Below, piece after piece: positions 15,489 to 22,850 of a stretch of 45,723 nucleotides of DNA (position 1 is its first letter; every line of letters starts with the position of its first letter). Under the pieces are notes generated by a model. It did no database searches. It had not been told where the DNA came from and was given only the letters and a program-made list of their open reading frames with translations. Source of the DNA: JAKSCF01 sp028279945 (GTDB lineage: Bacteria; Bacillota; Clostridia; Peptostreptococcales; JAAYPU01). The stretch covers positions 1-45,723 of the forward strand of contig JANQMT010000172.1 in assembly GCA_028279945.1 (NCBI GenBank), written 5' to 3'. A program made the translations under genes and the position numbers.

Positions 15489-15806
15489 TTAGTAGAAGAA
15501 TTCTGCGAATTTAATGGAGTAGATATCAGCCATTAGTAAATTGTCAGTTTCAGGTTCTTGAAGTACAATATAACTGATACCAACGTCTTTAAGTATTCCC
15601 TCTCTGTCAATAAGCATATTGGTTCCAATTAAAAACTCAACTTTGACATATTCGCCTATATGTTCTTTTAAGTAAGCTTGAGTATATAAAGGATTAGTAT
15701 AAACATTATTGGGTTGATCGTCTTCTATAATTTCCACAGGGGGAGTGATAAAGGGCGTAGGTATTGGTCCGTACCCCATCCTAGGTAGATACATATACGG
15801 TGGCAA
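15489..15806 (-). CDS. gerQ: Spore coat protein GerQ
   Basis: This 105-residue protein matches GerQ (YwdL) in its C-terminal two thirds: QAYLKEHIGEYVKVEFLIGTNMLIDREG followed by GISYIVLQEPETDNLLMADIYSIKFAEFFY. The N-terminal part is proline- and tyrosine-rich, as in coat proteins. GerQ sits in the inner spore coat, is cross-linked by transglutaminase in Bacillus, and is needed to localise or activate the cortex-lytic enzyme CwlJ, whose gene lies directly upstream here (39-base gap). I chose TTG 15806, since AAAAGGAGGTG lies 6 bases upstream; the ATG at 15833 has no such site. This pairing supports an endospore-forming host. Confidence 0.9.
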   Translation of the reverse strand: MPPYMYLPRMGYGPIPTPFITPPVEIIEDDQPNNVYTNPLYTQAYLKEHIGEYVKVEFLIGTNMLIDREGILKDVGISYIVLQEPETDNLLMADIYSIKFAEFFY

Positions 15807-15845
15807 AACAACACCTCCTTTTGAATAAATCATGTATATAAAAAA

Positions 15846-16289
15846 TTAAGTAGAAGCATATAATTGTGTCGGATTAAAGAAGCAATGAAGATTAATACGT
15901 ACCTGAAAATATCCGGAACCATTATATGGGAAAAACGGTGGACAATCAGGTACGAATGGATTCATATACCATAAGGATTCTCCTGTTGTATTAAGACTGT
16001 TACCTGCTAATGCCCAATCAGCAATATCATAATGTATTTGTTCCGGCGGCGTTGCGTATATGGTTTGTGGATTAGGAACGCCTCTTATCTCGGTTCTGAC
16101 ACAGTCAAACTGCCCCCTTTGAAAGATGACCTTTCGTAAGTCGCCTTGACCTTCCCTTAGGTATTCTCCATATGGTACATGGACACGATTCATAACCACA
16201 TTTGCAACGGCCTTCATTCCTGTTTCACCTTCACCGCCTGCTTCGCATTTAATAATTCGAGCAAGCAATTCTCTTGTTGAATAAGCCAT
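15846..16289 (-). CDS. cwlJ: Spore cortex-lytic cell wall hydrolase CwlJ/SleB family
   Basis: This 147-residue hydrolase_2-family protein degrades the spore cortex during germination. The catalytic glutamate lies in CEAGGEGETGMKAVANVVMNRV at the start of the domain, and the distal FDCV and NPF regions fit the fold. It has no signal peptide and no peptidoglycan-binding domain, which is the CwlJ rather than SleB arrangement; CwlJ enters the coat from the mother cell. The ATG is preceded by AGAGGTG at 8 bases. gerQ follows at 39 bases, as expected for its partner. Upstream on the minus strand a weak sigma-E-like pair can be drawn (TCTATTA at 16380-16374, AATACAAT at 16358-16351, 15-base spacer), which would fit mother-cell expression but is uncertain. 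Confidence 0.9.
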   Translation of the reverse strand: MAYSTRELLARIIKCEAGGEGETGMKAVANVVMNRVHVPYGEYLREGQGDLRKVIFQRGQFDCVRTEIRGVPNPQTIYATPPEQIHYDIADWALAGNSLNTTGESLWYMNPFVPDCPPFFPYNGSGYFQVRINLHCFFNPTQLYAST

Positions 16290-16392
16290 TGATTTTCACC
16301 TCTAAACTTTTGCTTATATATATATTTATGATTTTCTCTAATAAAAGGTTATTGTATTGAGAGATAATTTTTATAATAGACCTCTTTTCCTT

Positions 16393-17703
16393 CTAAGAAT
16401 TTAAAATTGCAGCGTTAACAATAGTCTCAAGCAGCTCTTGCCTACCAGATGTGTTTTTAATGTCATGGTGTATTAATGCATATTGTGTCAGTTTTTCAAA
16501 GTTGGTTGTATTGTTAACAATTTCTTGACCGATGCCTGTTTGATAGCTGGCATATCGTTCTTTTATAAAATTATCAAGCTCACCTTCCTGAAGTATTTTA
16601 TCTGCTGTGACCAATCCCTTTGCAAAGGTATCCATGCCTGCAATATAGCCTATGAACATGTCTTCTAAAGAGATAGAGCCCCTTCTAAGTTTAGCATCGA
16701 AATTGAAGCCGCCTGATCCAAGACCTCCGTTTTTTAGAACCTCCAGCATACAGTAAGTTGCGGAATAAATATTGGTTGGAAATTGGTCCGTATCCCATCC
16801 CAGATGATCATCACCTTGATTAGCATCAATACTTCCCAGTAGATTGTTGACTCTGCAAAAATGCAGTTCATGCTCAAAAGTATGGCCTGCCAGTGTTGCA
16901 TGATTCGCTTCAATATTTAGTTTGAATTCATCTTCAAGATGATAGTTTTTTAAGAAGCCCAATACGGAAGCGGAATCGAAATCATACTGATGCTTTGTAG
17001 GCTCTTTTGGTTTAGGCTCAATGAGAAGCTGGCCTTTAAAGCCAATTTTCTTTTTATAATCTACTGCCATTTTTAAGAATCTTGCATAATTATCCAGCTC
17101 CAAGCTCATATCGGTATTAAGAAGGGTTTCATATCCTTCTCTGCCGCCCCAGAACACATAATTTTCACCGCCAAGCTGATGTGTGATATCCATTGCTTTT
17201 TTAACTTGTGCCGCAGCAAAGGCAAAAACATCTGCATTACAAGAGGTAGCAGCACCATGGACAAATCTTGGATGTGAAAATGCATTGGTTGTACCCCAAA
17301 GCAATTGGATACTGCTTTTTTTCATCAGTCCTGAGATATATTCTGATATTTCATCAAGATGTTGAAACTTTTCCGACAGACTCTTACCTTCCGGTGCAAT
17401 ATCAAGATCGTGAAAACAAAAATATTGGATACCCAGCCTTTCCATAAACTCAAAGGCTGCTTCTGCTCGTGCTTTAGAAAGGTCTATGCAGTTAAGATGG
17501 ACCCAAGGCCTTAAAAAGGTATCTTGACCAAACATATCGGAGCCTCCGCCGGTTAGGGTATGCCAATAGCTTAAGGCAAACCTTAAATGTTCTTTCATGG
17601 GTTTTCCTGAAATCATTTTTTCTGCATCGTAATATTTAAAAGATAATGGATTTTTTGACAAAGGTCCTTCATAAGGAATTTTAGAAATGTTTTTAAAATA
17701 CAT
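16393..17703 (-). CDS. xylA: Xylose isomerase
   Basis: This 436-residue class II xylose isomerase interconverts D-xylose and D-xylulose in the cytosol. Catalytic and metal-binding stretches are all visible: FCFHDLDIAPEG with His98 and Asp101, LLIEPKPKEPTKHQ, LNIEANHATLAGH and GSIDANQGDDHLGWDTDQFPTN. Length is typical for class II enzymes. The ATG is preceded by GGGAGGA at good spacing. Upstream and in the same direction lies an AraC-family regulator. No xylulokinase or xylose transporter gene is in the window, so the pathway must be completed elsewhere. A small symmetric element TACGAA-N9-TTCGTA (17768-17788) lies in the 100-base gap before the gene. Confidence 0.97.
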   Translation of the reverse strand: MYFKNISKIPYEGPLSKNPLSFKYYDAEKMISGKPMKEHLRFALSYWHTLTGGGSDMFGQDTFLRPWVHLNCIDLSKARAEAAFEFMERLGIQYFCFHDLDIAPEGKSLSEKFQHLDEISEYISGLMKKSSIQLLWGTTNAFSHPRFVHGAATSCNADVFAFAAAQVKKAMDITHQLGGENYVFWGGREGYETLLNTDMSLELDNYARFLKMAVDYKKKIGFKGQLLIEPKPKEPTKHQYDFDSASVLGFLKNYHLEDEFKLNIEANHATLAGHTFEHELHFCRVNNLLGSIDANQGDDHLGWDTDQFPTNIYSATYCMLEVLKNGGLGSGGFNFDAKLRRGSISLEDMFIGYIAGMDTFAKGLVTADKILQEGELDNFIKERYASYQTGIGQEIVNNTTNFEKLTQYALIHHDIKNTSGRQELLETIVNAAILNS

Positions 17704-17767
17704 AGAACAATCCTCCCATATTCAATAAGTTAACACTAATATAACTTTTCTGGGGGGCTTTATCTGC

Positions 17768-17788
17768 TACGAAGTTGTTGAATTCGTA
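17768..17788. promoter_or_regulatory. Candidate operator in front of xylA
   Basis: TACGAA (17768-17773) and TTCGTA (17783-17788) are exact reverse complements with centres about 15 bases apart. The element lies about 65-85 bases upstream of the xylA start and just beyond the AraC gene stop. The location fits a regulator site for xylA, but it could also be a small hairpin ending the AraC message. The stem is short, so chance is possible. Confidence 0.35.
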
Positions 17789-17803
17789 TGACAATGTTGC
17801 GGT

Positions 17804-18709
17804 TTAAAATGTGATTTGATTGGTTTGTAGAATTTCTTTTGCCTTTTCAAAATCAAAAGGCAGATGAAGAGAGCCAATAGGTGCATCCTTCATTAAAAAA
17901 TCATATGTGGGTAATTTTTTTCTTAGAGCAGAAGCGGTGCATCCGTATTTTTTCTTAATAAGGGCATTTAAGTATTTTATATCCGAAAATCCAGATTGCA
18001 TGGCAATATTTAATATACTTTCTTGAGAATAACAGATGAGCTTAAGAGCATGGCTTAAGCGTACATTATTAAAATAATCTTGAAAGGTGATGCCAAGTTG
18101 CTTTTTGATAAAGTGTGACAGGTGGTATTTGCTGAGATGAACGAAATCAGCCAAGTTTTGTAAGCTTAGCCTTTCATGGTGATGATGCTCTACATAGTGA
18201 ATGATGGTTTTTAAGCGGGAATAAGTCTCGCTTTTTTCAGTTGACATGTGAGAATTGAGATGCTGGAAAGGAATATTTTCAAAAAGCTCACCGATTAAAA
18301 TATTTAAATAGCCGTTAAGATAATAATCAGCAGAAAGTGATTCATCCAGTGTTTTTAAGTGTATGGAACACATAAGCTTTGAAATATTGCTGTTATTTTT
18401 AACGACAGGGTCAATGAACCGTATATTTGATTTCCCTTCAAAAACTTGTCTGAGATTGGCCTGTAATATTAAAAGAATATGAGGGTGCTCAACGCTTTCA
18501 ATACTATGTATCTGATACGGATTAATGATAAAGGTATCATTGGTTTTAAGATGATAAATATTTGCACCTAAATCAATTTTCACTTCTCCATCCAAAACAT
18601 AGATGATTTCCAGCTCGCTGTGAAGGTGATGAGAGCGATGACCGATCCTGACAACAAAAGATTTAAAGGGTAACCCTCTTTTATATTCAATGTGTTCAAA
18701 TTCCATCAA
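17804..18709 (-). CDS. AraC-family transcriptional regulator
   Basis: This 301-residue protein has a cupin-type sensory domain at the N-terminus (about residues 10-140, with the HRSHHLHSELEIIYVLDGEV segment). The AraC double helix-turn-helix is at the C-terminus (about 185-285): LSLQNLADFVHLSKYHLSHFIKKQLG and SILNIAMQSGFSDIKYLNALIKKKYG. Such proteins usually bind a sugar or other small ligand and activate a neighbouring gene. It is encoded 100 bases upstream of xylA on the same strand, so control of xylA in response to xylose is a fair inference. TAGGAG lies before the paired ATG ATG at 18709/18706; either may be used. Confidence 0.9.
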   Translation of the reverse strand: MMEFEHIEYKRGLPFKSFVVRIGHRSHHLHSELEIIYVLDGEVKIDLGANIYHLKTNDTFIINPYQIHSIESVEHPHILLILQANLRQVFEGKSNIRFIDPVVKNNSNISKLMCSIHLKTLDESLSADYYLNGYLNILIGELFENIPFQHLNSHMSTEKSETYSRLKTIIHYVEHHHHERLSLQNLADFVHLSKYHLSHFIKKQLGITFQDYFNNVRLSHALKLICYSQESILNIAMQSGFSDIKYLNALIKKKYGCTASALRKKLPTYDFLMKDAPIGSLHLPFDFEKAKEILQTNQITF

Positions 18710-18901
18710 AAAAAACTCCTATACCCAACTCTAAAAAATCCTGTAGTTATACGTATCATTATTATCATAACAATAATAAATGTTTAAGTGAAGATGGTAT
18801 ATATATTTTTGTCCCAGGGGATTAATAAATACTTAGGCGAATGGGTGTTGAAAAGCAAAAACGTCTTAATTTTATTGGAATACAAGTTTAGGAATATATT
18901 A

Positions 18902-18910
18902 TGGTATACT
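18902..18910 (+). promoter_or_regulatory. Extended -10 promoter of the nucleotidyltransferase gene pair
   Basis: TGGTATACT (18902-18910) is an extended -10 element (TGnTATACT), with no strong -35 at the normal distance. A start near 18917 gives a short leader of about 28 bases to the ATG at 18945, which has an AAGAGGA ribosome site. Confidence 0.5.
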
Positions 18911-18944
18911 ATGTATAAAAGAACATGTATTAAGAGGATTATAA

Positions 18945-19460
18945 ATGAGTAATAAGAATAAAGAAATATTATTGGGACAACTTCATGATATGGAAGATTT
19001 TGCTGAATTGAAAAAATATAAAATACCTCCAATTTATCTGCTCGGTGGATCTGGGTGTATTGTTGGTGAATATATAAAGAGGGCAACGGTTGATTTTGAT
19101 GTTATTGATATGAATTACCCTTCTCAATCTGCCCGTTTTTTCAGATTGTTGGAAAAAGTAGATTATTTAGATTTGTATCAAATAACCATTGACTTAGATT
19201 TCAAGAAAAGAGCAAAAAAACTATCCGAATTTAAGTATCTGGATATATATGTTCTTTCAAAAGAAGATATTATTGTTACCAAAATAGGCAGGTATGGAGA
19301 AAAAGATATTAATGATATACGGGAATTACTAAAAAACAGTGACAAAAGCCTAATTCTGAAACTAATTGACAATGTCAATCAAAGGCATAACATTGGAGAA
19401 AAACTAAAAGAAGTCTTTCTTAAAAATGTAAAACTTTTCAGGAGGGATTTCGATGTATAA
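18945..19460 (+). CDS. Predicted nucleotidyltransferase-fold protein (DUF6036-like)
   Basis: This 171-residue protein has a nucleotidyltransferase-like start: PIYLLGGSGCIVGEYIKRATVDFDVID, a GGS turn followed after about 18 residues by the D-F-D acidic pair. It continues with LDIYVLSKEDIIVTKIGRYGEKDINDIRELL, a helix pair seen in AbiEii/DUF6036-type proteins. These families often act as the NTase part of toxin-antitoxin or abortive-infection modules. The second gene overlaps it by 8 bases, so the two are translationally coupled. The family assignment is from motif pattern only. It has its own extended -10 promoter and sits between two unrelated conserved genes, which suggests an inserted accessory module. 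Confidence 0.6.
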   Translation: MSNKNKEILLGQLHDMEDFAELKKYKIPPIYLLGGSGCIVGEYIKRATVDFDVIDMNYPSQSARFFRLLEKVDYLDLYQITIDLDFKKRAKKLSEFKYLDIYVLSKEDIIVTKIGRYGEKDINDIRELLKNSDKSLILKLIDNVNQRHNIGEKLKEVFLKNVKLFRRDFDV

Positions 19461-19797
19461 TATGTTTTGCAGAAACCTGAATCATTTTTTTACAATCAAT
19501 ACAGACGGTGATCCAGATATAGAATACAGGTTAAAGATAGCTCAAGTGTTAAAAGGCATTGCTGATAAGGGTTTATATAACCATTGGGCAATTCAAACAA
19601 AAGAAAAATATGAAGAAGTTAATAATTTAGTGTACGAAATCTCCCAAAATACACATCGATACCATGGCTTTAAAATTTTTTCACATGATTTATGGGTACA
19701 TGATTTTAAAGCTGAAAAAAGTGATAAATTTTCCCCCAAAATTATTGAAGAACAGCTAAAGCTCGTCGACCTTTTACTTGGCCATCAATATTGGTAA
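19453..19797 (+). CDS. Unknown 114-residue protein paired with the nucleotidyltransferase
   Basis: I do not recognise this protein. It is soluble, with several aromatic and histidine residues: CRNLNHFF near the start, NTHRYHGFKIFSHDLWVHDF near residues 67-86, and a LLLGHQYW end. It starts with ATG 19453, 8 bases after GGAGG, inside the last codons of the upstream nucleotidyltransferase gene. The overlap implies a fixed ratio of the two products, as in toxin-antitoxin pairs. I do not see a helix-turn-helix or a standard HEPN Rx4-6H motif, so its role as partner, antidote or effector cannot be decided from sequence. Confidence 0.6.
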   Translation: MYNMFCRNLNHFFTINTDGDPDIEYRLKIAQVLKGIADKGLYNHWAIQTKEKYEEVNNLVYEISQNTHRYHGFKIFSHDLWVHDFKAEKSDKFSPKIIEEQLKLVDLLLGHQYW

Positions 19798-20106
19798 ATG
19801 AAATAAAGTTTGCTAAAAACTCCATATTAATAAAATCAAAGGATTGATGAAAGCTTCACTCATTAGGAGTGAATGAAAAAATGGTCAATATTTAATAATA
19901 CTCTTGCTTTATGATTTATGTTGAGAGACATTAGGTATAAAATTTTCATTACGAAATAAACAAAGGGTGCATAAATATGGAGAATATTACAGCAAAACGG
20001 TCAGTGCCCTAAACCTTTGCTAAGTGTATTATAACCCTTTGGTTTTAATTCCGTTGCACTTCATTAAAACTAGTATTTCTCCATTACAAATTATATACCA
20101 AATATC

Positions 20107-20155
20107 TCCTGAAGCTAATAATACGTATTCGTTCAGGAAGCTATTAAGTTTTATT
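20107..20155 (+). terminator. Possible terminator upstream of recA
   Basis: TCCTGAA (20107-20113) pairs with TTCAGGA (20132-20138). The enclosed AATACGTATT can pair with itself. The sequence after the stem, AGCTATTAAGTTTTATTTAT, is moderately T-rich. It would end transcription coming from the nucleotidyltransferase pair. The loop is long, so this is uncertain. Confidence 0.35.
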
Positions 20156-20189
20156 TATAGAAATTATTATTGATCCTATAACAAAGTGG

Positions 20190-20218
20190 TTGACGTATAT
20201 GAGAAATTCGTGTATTCT
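20190..20218 (+). promoter_or_regulatory. recA promoter
   Basis: TTGACG (20190-20195) and TATTCT (20213-20218) are separated by the ideal 17 bases. The predicted start near 20225 falls at the left edge of the LexA box, so bound repressor would block polymerase. Confidence 0.8.
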
Positions 20219-20225
20219 ATAGTAA

Positions 20226-20237
20226 GAACATATGTTC
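20226..20237 (+). promoter_or_regulatory. LexA (SOS) box of recA
   Basis: GAACATATGTTC is a perfect palindrome matching the Gram-positive LexA consensus (GAAC-N4-GTTC). It overlaps the predicted transcription start of recA, giving DNA-damage-inducible expression. Confidence 0.9.
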
Positions 20238-20267
20238 TTGATGTATATTATTAAAGGCGGTGTGAAT

Positions 20268-21296
20268 ATGGGGAACGATGATAGGAATAAGGCTTTAGAA
20301 GCTGCGATGCTTCAGATTCAAAAACAATTTGGTAAAGGCTCAATTATGAAACTGGGTAGTCAAGATGCTAAACTGAATGTGAATGCTATTTCTACCGGTT
20401 GTTTGAGTTTGGATATAGCTGCAGGAATCGGAGGAATTCCCAGAGGAAGGATTACGGAGATATATGGACCTGAATCATCAGGGAAGACTACTATTGCGTT
20501 ACATGTTATTGCAGAGGCTCAAAGAGCAGGTGGTAAAGCTGCATTTATTGATGCAGAACATGCATTAGATCCGGAGTATGCTGCTAAATTAGGTGTAGAT
20601 ATTGATGAACTTTTGGTTTCTCAACCGGATACAGGGGAGCAAGCCCTTGAGATATGTGAGGTTTTGGTAAGAAGTGCAGCCATTGATGTCATTGTCATCG
20701 ACTCTGTAGCAGCATTAGTTCCAAAAGCTGAGATTCAAGGTGATATGGGTGATAGTCATGTAGGACTGCAAGCTCGATTAATGTCTCAGGCTTTGCGAAA
20801 GCTTGCAGGTGTTATTAATAAATCTCAGACTTCCACAATTTTTATCAACCAGTTGAGAGAAAAGGTAGGGGTCATGTTTGGAAATCCTGAAACGACTACA
20901 GGGGGACGTGCTCTGAAATTCTACTCATCTATGCGTTTGGATGTGCGAAGGATTGAAAGTATTAAATCCGGTGATGAGGTACTGGGGAATCGAACCAGAG
21001 TTAAGGTCGTGAAGAATAAAGTAGCACCTCCTTTTAAACAAGCGGAATTTGATATTATGTATGGTGCCGGTATTTCAAGAGAAGGTACGGTACTGGATTG
21101 TGGTGTTCAGTGTAACGTCATTCATAAAGCCGGTGCATGGTACAGCTATGATTCCAATCGTATCGGTCAAGGAAGAGAAAATGTAAAACAGTATTTTAGA
21201 GATAATCCTGAGATGTTGAACGAAATAGAATTGAAAGTAAAAGAAGTCATGGGGATCGATCAATCTTCTAATGATCAAATAGAATCGGCTGAGTAA
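20268..21296 (+). CDS. recA: RecA recombinase
   Basis: This 342-residue recombinase forms ATP-dependent filaments on single-stranded DNA, carries out homologous recombination and triggers LexA self-cleavage. It has Walker A GPESSGKT (residues 67-74), Walker B-type VIVIDSVAALVP, and the QLREKVGVMFGNPETTTGGRALKFY DNA-binding loop region. I chose ATG 20268 (MGNDDRNKAL), 7 bases after AAAGGCGG. An in-frame ATG at 20232 lies inside the LexA operator and has no ribosome site. Expression is controlled by the promoter and LexA box just upstream, and a strong terminator follows. Confidence 0.98.
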   Translation: MGNDDRNKALEAAMLQIQKQFGKGSIMKLGSQDAKLNVNAISTGCLSLDIAAGIGGIPRGRITEIYGPESSGKTTIALHVIAEAQRAGGKAAFIDAEHALDPEYAAKLGVDIDELLVSQPDTGEQALEICEVLVRSAAIDVIVIDSVAALVPKAEIQGDMGDSHVGLQARLMSQALRKLAGVINKSQTSTIFINQLREKVGVMFGNPETTTGGRALKFYSSMRLDVRRIESIKSGDEVLGNRTRVKVVKNKVAPPFKQAEFDIMYGAGISREGTVLDCGVQCNVIHKAGAWYSYDSNRIGQGRENVKQYFRDNPEMLNEIELKVKEVMGIDQSSNDQIESAE

Positions 21297-21364
21297 ATAT
21301 AACTTTGAATCCAATTATTACTAATAAAAAAAATGTCGAATTAAAGATGAATTTTGTATATAAT

Positions 21365-21390
21365 AAAAATTACCGTAAGGTAATTTTTTT
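21365..21390 (+). terminator. recA terminator
   Basis: AAAAATTACC (21365-21374) and GGTAATTTTT (21379-21388) form a 10-bp stem with a GTAA tetraloop that runs directly into the T-tract. It lies about 70 bases after the recA stop. Confidence 0.85.
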
Positions 21391-21445
21391 GTGAGCATGT
21401 TAGAAAAAAAGATGTACATGCTTACCGGAGAAGGAGGTAGATCAT

Positions 21446-22546
21446 ATAAAATTTCCCCAAAATCAAAAATCAAGTCGTTTTCTAATGATTGTTATTGCAT
21501 TAGTTTTTGCAATAAGTTGTGGAAACGTCTACGCTAATGGACTGCTGAATGGTGTGGTTATTGATAATCAGGTAAATCTTACAGAATCTACTTCGAAAGG
21601 TAGTCCTATTAATACTGTACTATCTAAAGGGGCTTCAATTAACATTTTAGATGTATATGGAGCGTATCTCTTGGTTAGTCGTGAAGATCAATGGGGTTGG
21701 GTACATAAGAATTATGTCTTTGTACATGACGGAAACTATAATCTTGTCAGCTTTGGAAAAATAAAGGCTTCTAAGCTTAATGTTAGACAAGGTCCAAATA
21801 TGGACCAACCGGTGGTGGGGAGTCTTCTAAATGGCGATGATGTTATTATTCTAAAAGCTAGTGACGATAAAGATTGGTATTATGTAAAAAATGACATAAT
21901 AGAAGGTTGGATAAGCGCTGTTTATGCAACAGAAACATATCAAAATAAAAAGGCCATAATGAGCGCTGTTGAAAAAAGCATAGAAATCAGCAGAGGCGAT
22001 GAAAGAACTGAAACCGATCATGCTGCTTTAAATATTGGAGCTGATGAAGAGGTTGAGTTACTGGATTATCAGAATGGCTGGTATTACATAAAAAAATCAG
22101 ATGGCACTTTGGTTTGGCTAAGCGAAGACGACATCAATGTAAATTTGCTTGCCCCAAAAGATAATGGAAATGAAGATGTTGTGAAAGAGGCAAAGAAACA
22201 TTTGGGCAAGCCTTATAAATGGGGAGCCACCGGACCCAGTTCATTTGATTGCTCCGGATATACTCGATACGTTTATCGTCAAGTAGGAATAGAACTGCCT
22301 AGAGTATCTAGAGATCAGGCTAAAGTAGGTGAGCCTATTCATCGAGATGATTTGCAAATAGGAGATTTAGTATTCTTTGATACTTCCGGAGCAATGAATA
22401 ATATCATTTCACATTTAGGTATTTACATAGGGGACAATCAATTTATTCATGCATCGTCCGGCAAAACAGGCAGATATGTGCGCATATCTTCATTAAACAA
22501 AGATTTTTATAAGAATCGATATGTAACAGCAAGAAGAGTAAAATAA
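21446..22546 (+). CDS. Secreted SH3-domain NlpC/P60 cell-wall endopeptidase
   Basis: This protein is probably 366 residues. It has a signal peptide, three bacterial SH3-type repeats (about residues 35-95, 105-165 and 170-230), and a C-terminal NlpC/P60 cysteine peptidase domain that cuts peptidoglycan stem peptides. The catalytic residues are visible: Cys in SSFDCSGY (Cys269), His in IISHLGIYIG (His323) and a third polar His in FIHASSG. The first in-frame ATG (21485) has no ribosome site and would give a signal peptide with no positive charge. A strong AAGGAGGT (21431-21438) lies 7 bases before an ATA codon at 21446, which adds the basic segment KFPQNQKSSRF. I therefore place the start at that ATA; if non-ATG-like starts are disallowed, the start is 21485. 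Confidence 0.88.
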   Translation: MKFPQNQKSSRFLMIVIALVFAISCGNVYANGLLNGVVIDNQVNLTESTSKGSPINTVLSKGASINILDVYGAYLLVSREDQWGWVHKNYVFVHDGNYNLVSFGKIKASKLNVRQGPNMDQPVVGSLLNGDDVIILKASDDKDWYYVKNDIIEGWISAVYATETYQNKKAIMSAVEKSIEISRGDERTETDHAALNIGADEEVELLDYQNGWYYIKKSDGTLVWLSEDDINVNLLAPKDNGNEDVVKEAKKHLGKPYKWGATGPSSFDCSGYTRYVYRQVGIELPRVSRDQAKVGEPIHRDDLQIGDLVFFDTSGAMNNIISHLGIYIGDNQFIHASSGKTGRYVRISSLNKDFYKNRYVTARRVK

Positions 22547-22606
22547 ACCATTCAGCATATTTTAAATTGTTCAAAACTGTTTGAGCATATTGAACGAGAA
22601 ATTTAT

Positions 22607-22632
22607 GACCATACTGATTAGTATGGTCTTTT
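22607..22632 (+). terminator. Terminator after the NlpC/P60 gene
   Basis: GACCATACT (22607-22615) and AGTATGGTC (22620-22628) form a perfect 9-bp stem with a GATT loop, followed by TTTTG. Confidence 0.85.
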
Positions 22633-22787
22633 GTTATTATGATATAAAATTTAGTATTCCAAATTAATGATTAAATTTTTGAAACAAATATAACAACAAT
22701 AAAATGTGGTGATAAGAATGTAGAATTTAGTCGGATTAACACTAATTTAACAAAAATAATGATAAAATTTAAGTGATATGGTGATTT

Positions 22788-22796
22788 TGCTATACT
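22788..22796 (+). promoter_or_regulatory. Extended -10 promoter of the PhnD-like/GGDEF-EAL pair
   Basis: TGCTATACT is an extended -10 element (TGnTATACT) located 54 bases before the PhnD-like start codon. No strong -35 was seen. Confidence 0.45.
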
Positions 22797-22850
22797 AAAA
22801 TATGATTTAAATGTGCAGCTAAGATATAAAATAGAGAGTGAGATGAAAGA

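Larger units (their letters stand above)
19798..20267. other. 470-base noncoding region between the NTase pair and recA
   Basis: There is no convincing gene. It contains a perfect 7-bp stem-loop TTCACTC-N5-GAGTGAA (19855-19873), a second inverted repeat TCCTGAA/TTCAGGA (20107-20113, 20132-20138) enclosing the palindrome AATACGTATT and followed by a T-rich stretch (possible terminator), and the recA promoter with LexA box (20190-20237). A ribosome site followed by an 11-codon frame at about 19978 is too short to call a gene. Confidence 0.55.
22547..22850. other. 304-base noncoding region between the NlpC/P60 gene and the PhnD-like gene
   Basis: It holds the terminator of the upstream gene (22607-22632) and an extended -10 promoter (22788-22796) for the downstream pair. 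The middle part is AT-rich and I see nothing else in it. A three-codon frame ATG AAA GAA TGA (22843-22854) overlaps the start codon of the next gene. Confidence 0.6.

Noticed and set aside
19977..20012. Ribosome-site-like AAAGGGTG followed by an 11-codon frame
   Set aside because: It is too short to support, has no known leader-peptide context, and no terminator/antiterminator structure was found.
20232..20267. Upstream in-frame ATG for recA
   Set aside because: It lies inside the LexA operator and has no ribosome site; ATG 20268 has AAAGGCGG at proper distance and matches the usual RecA start.
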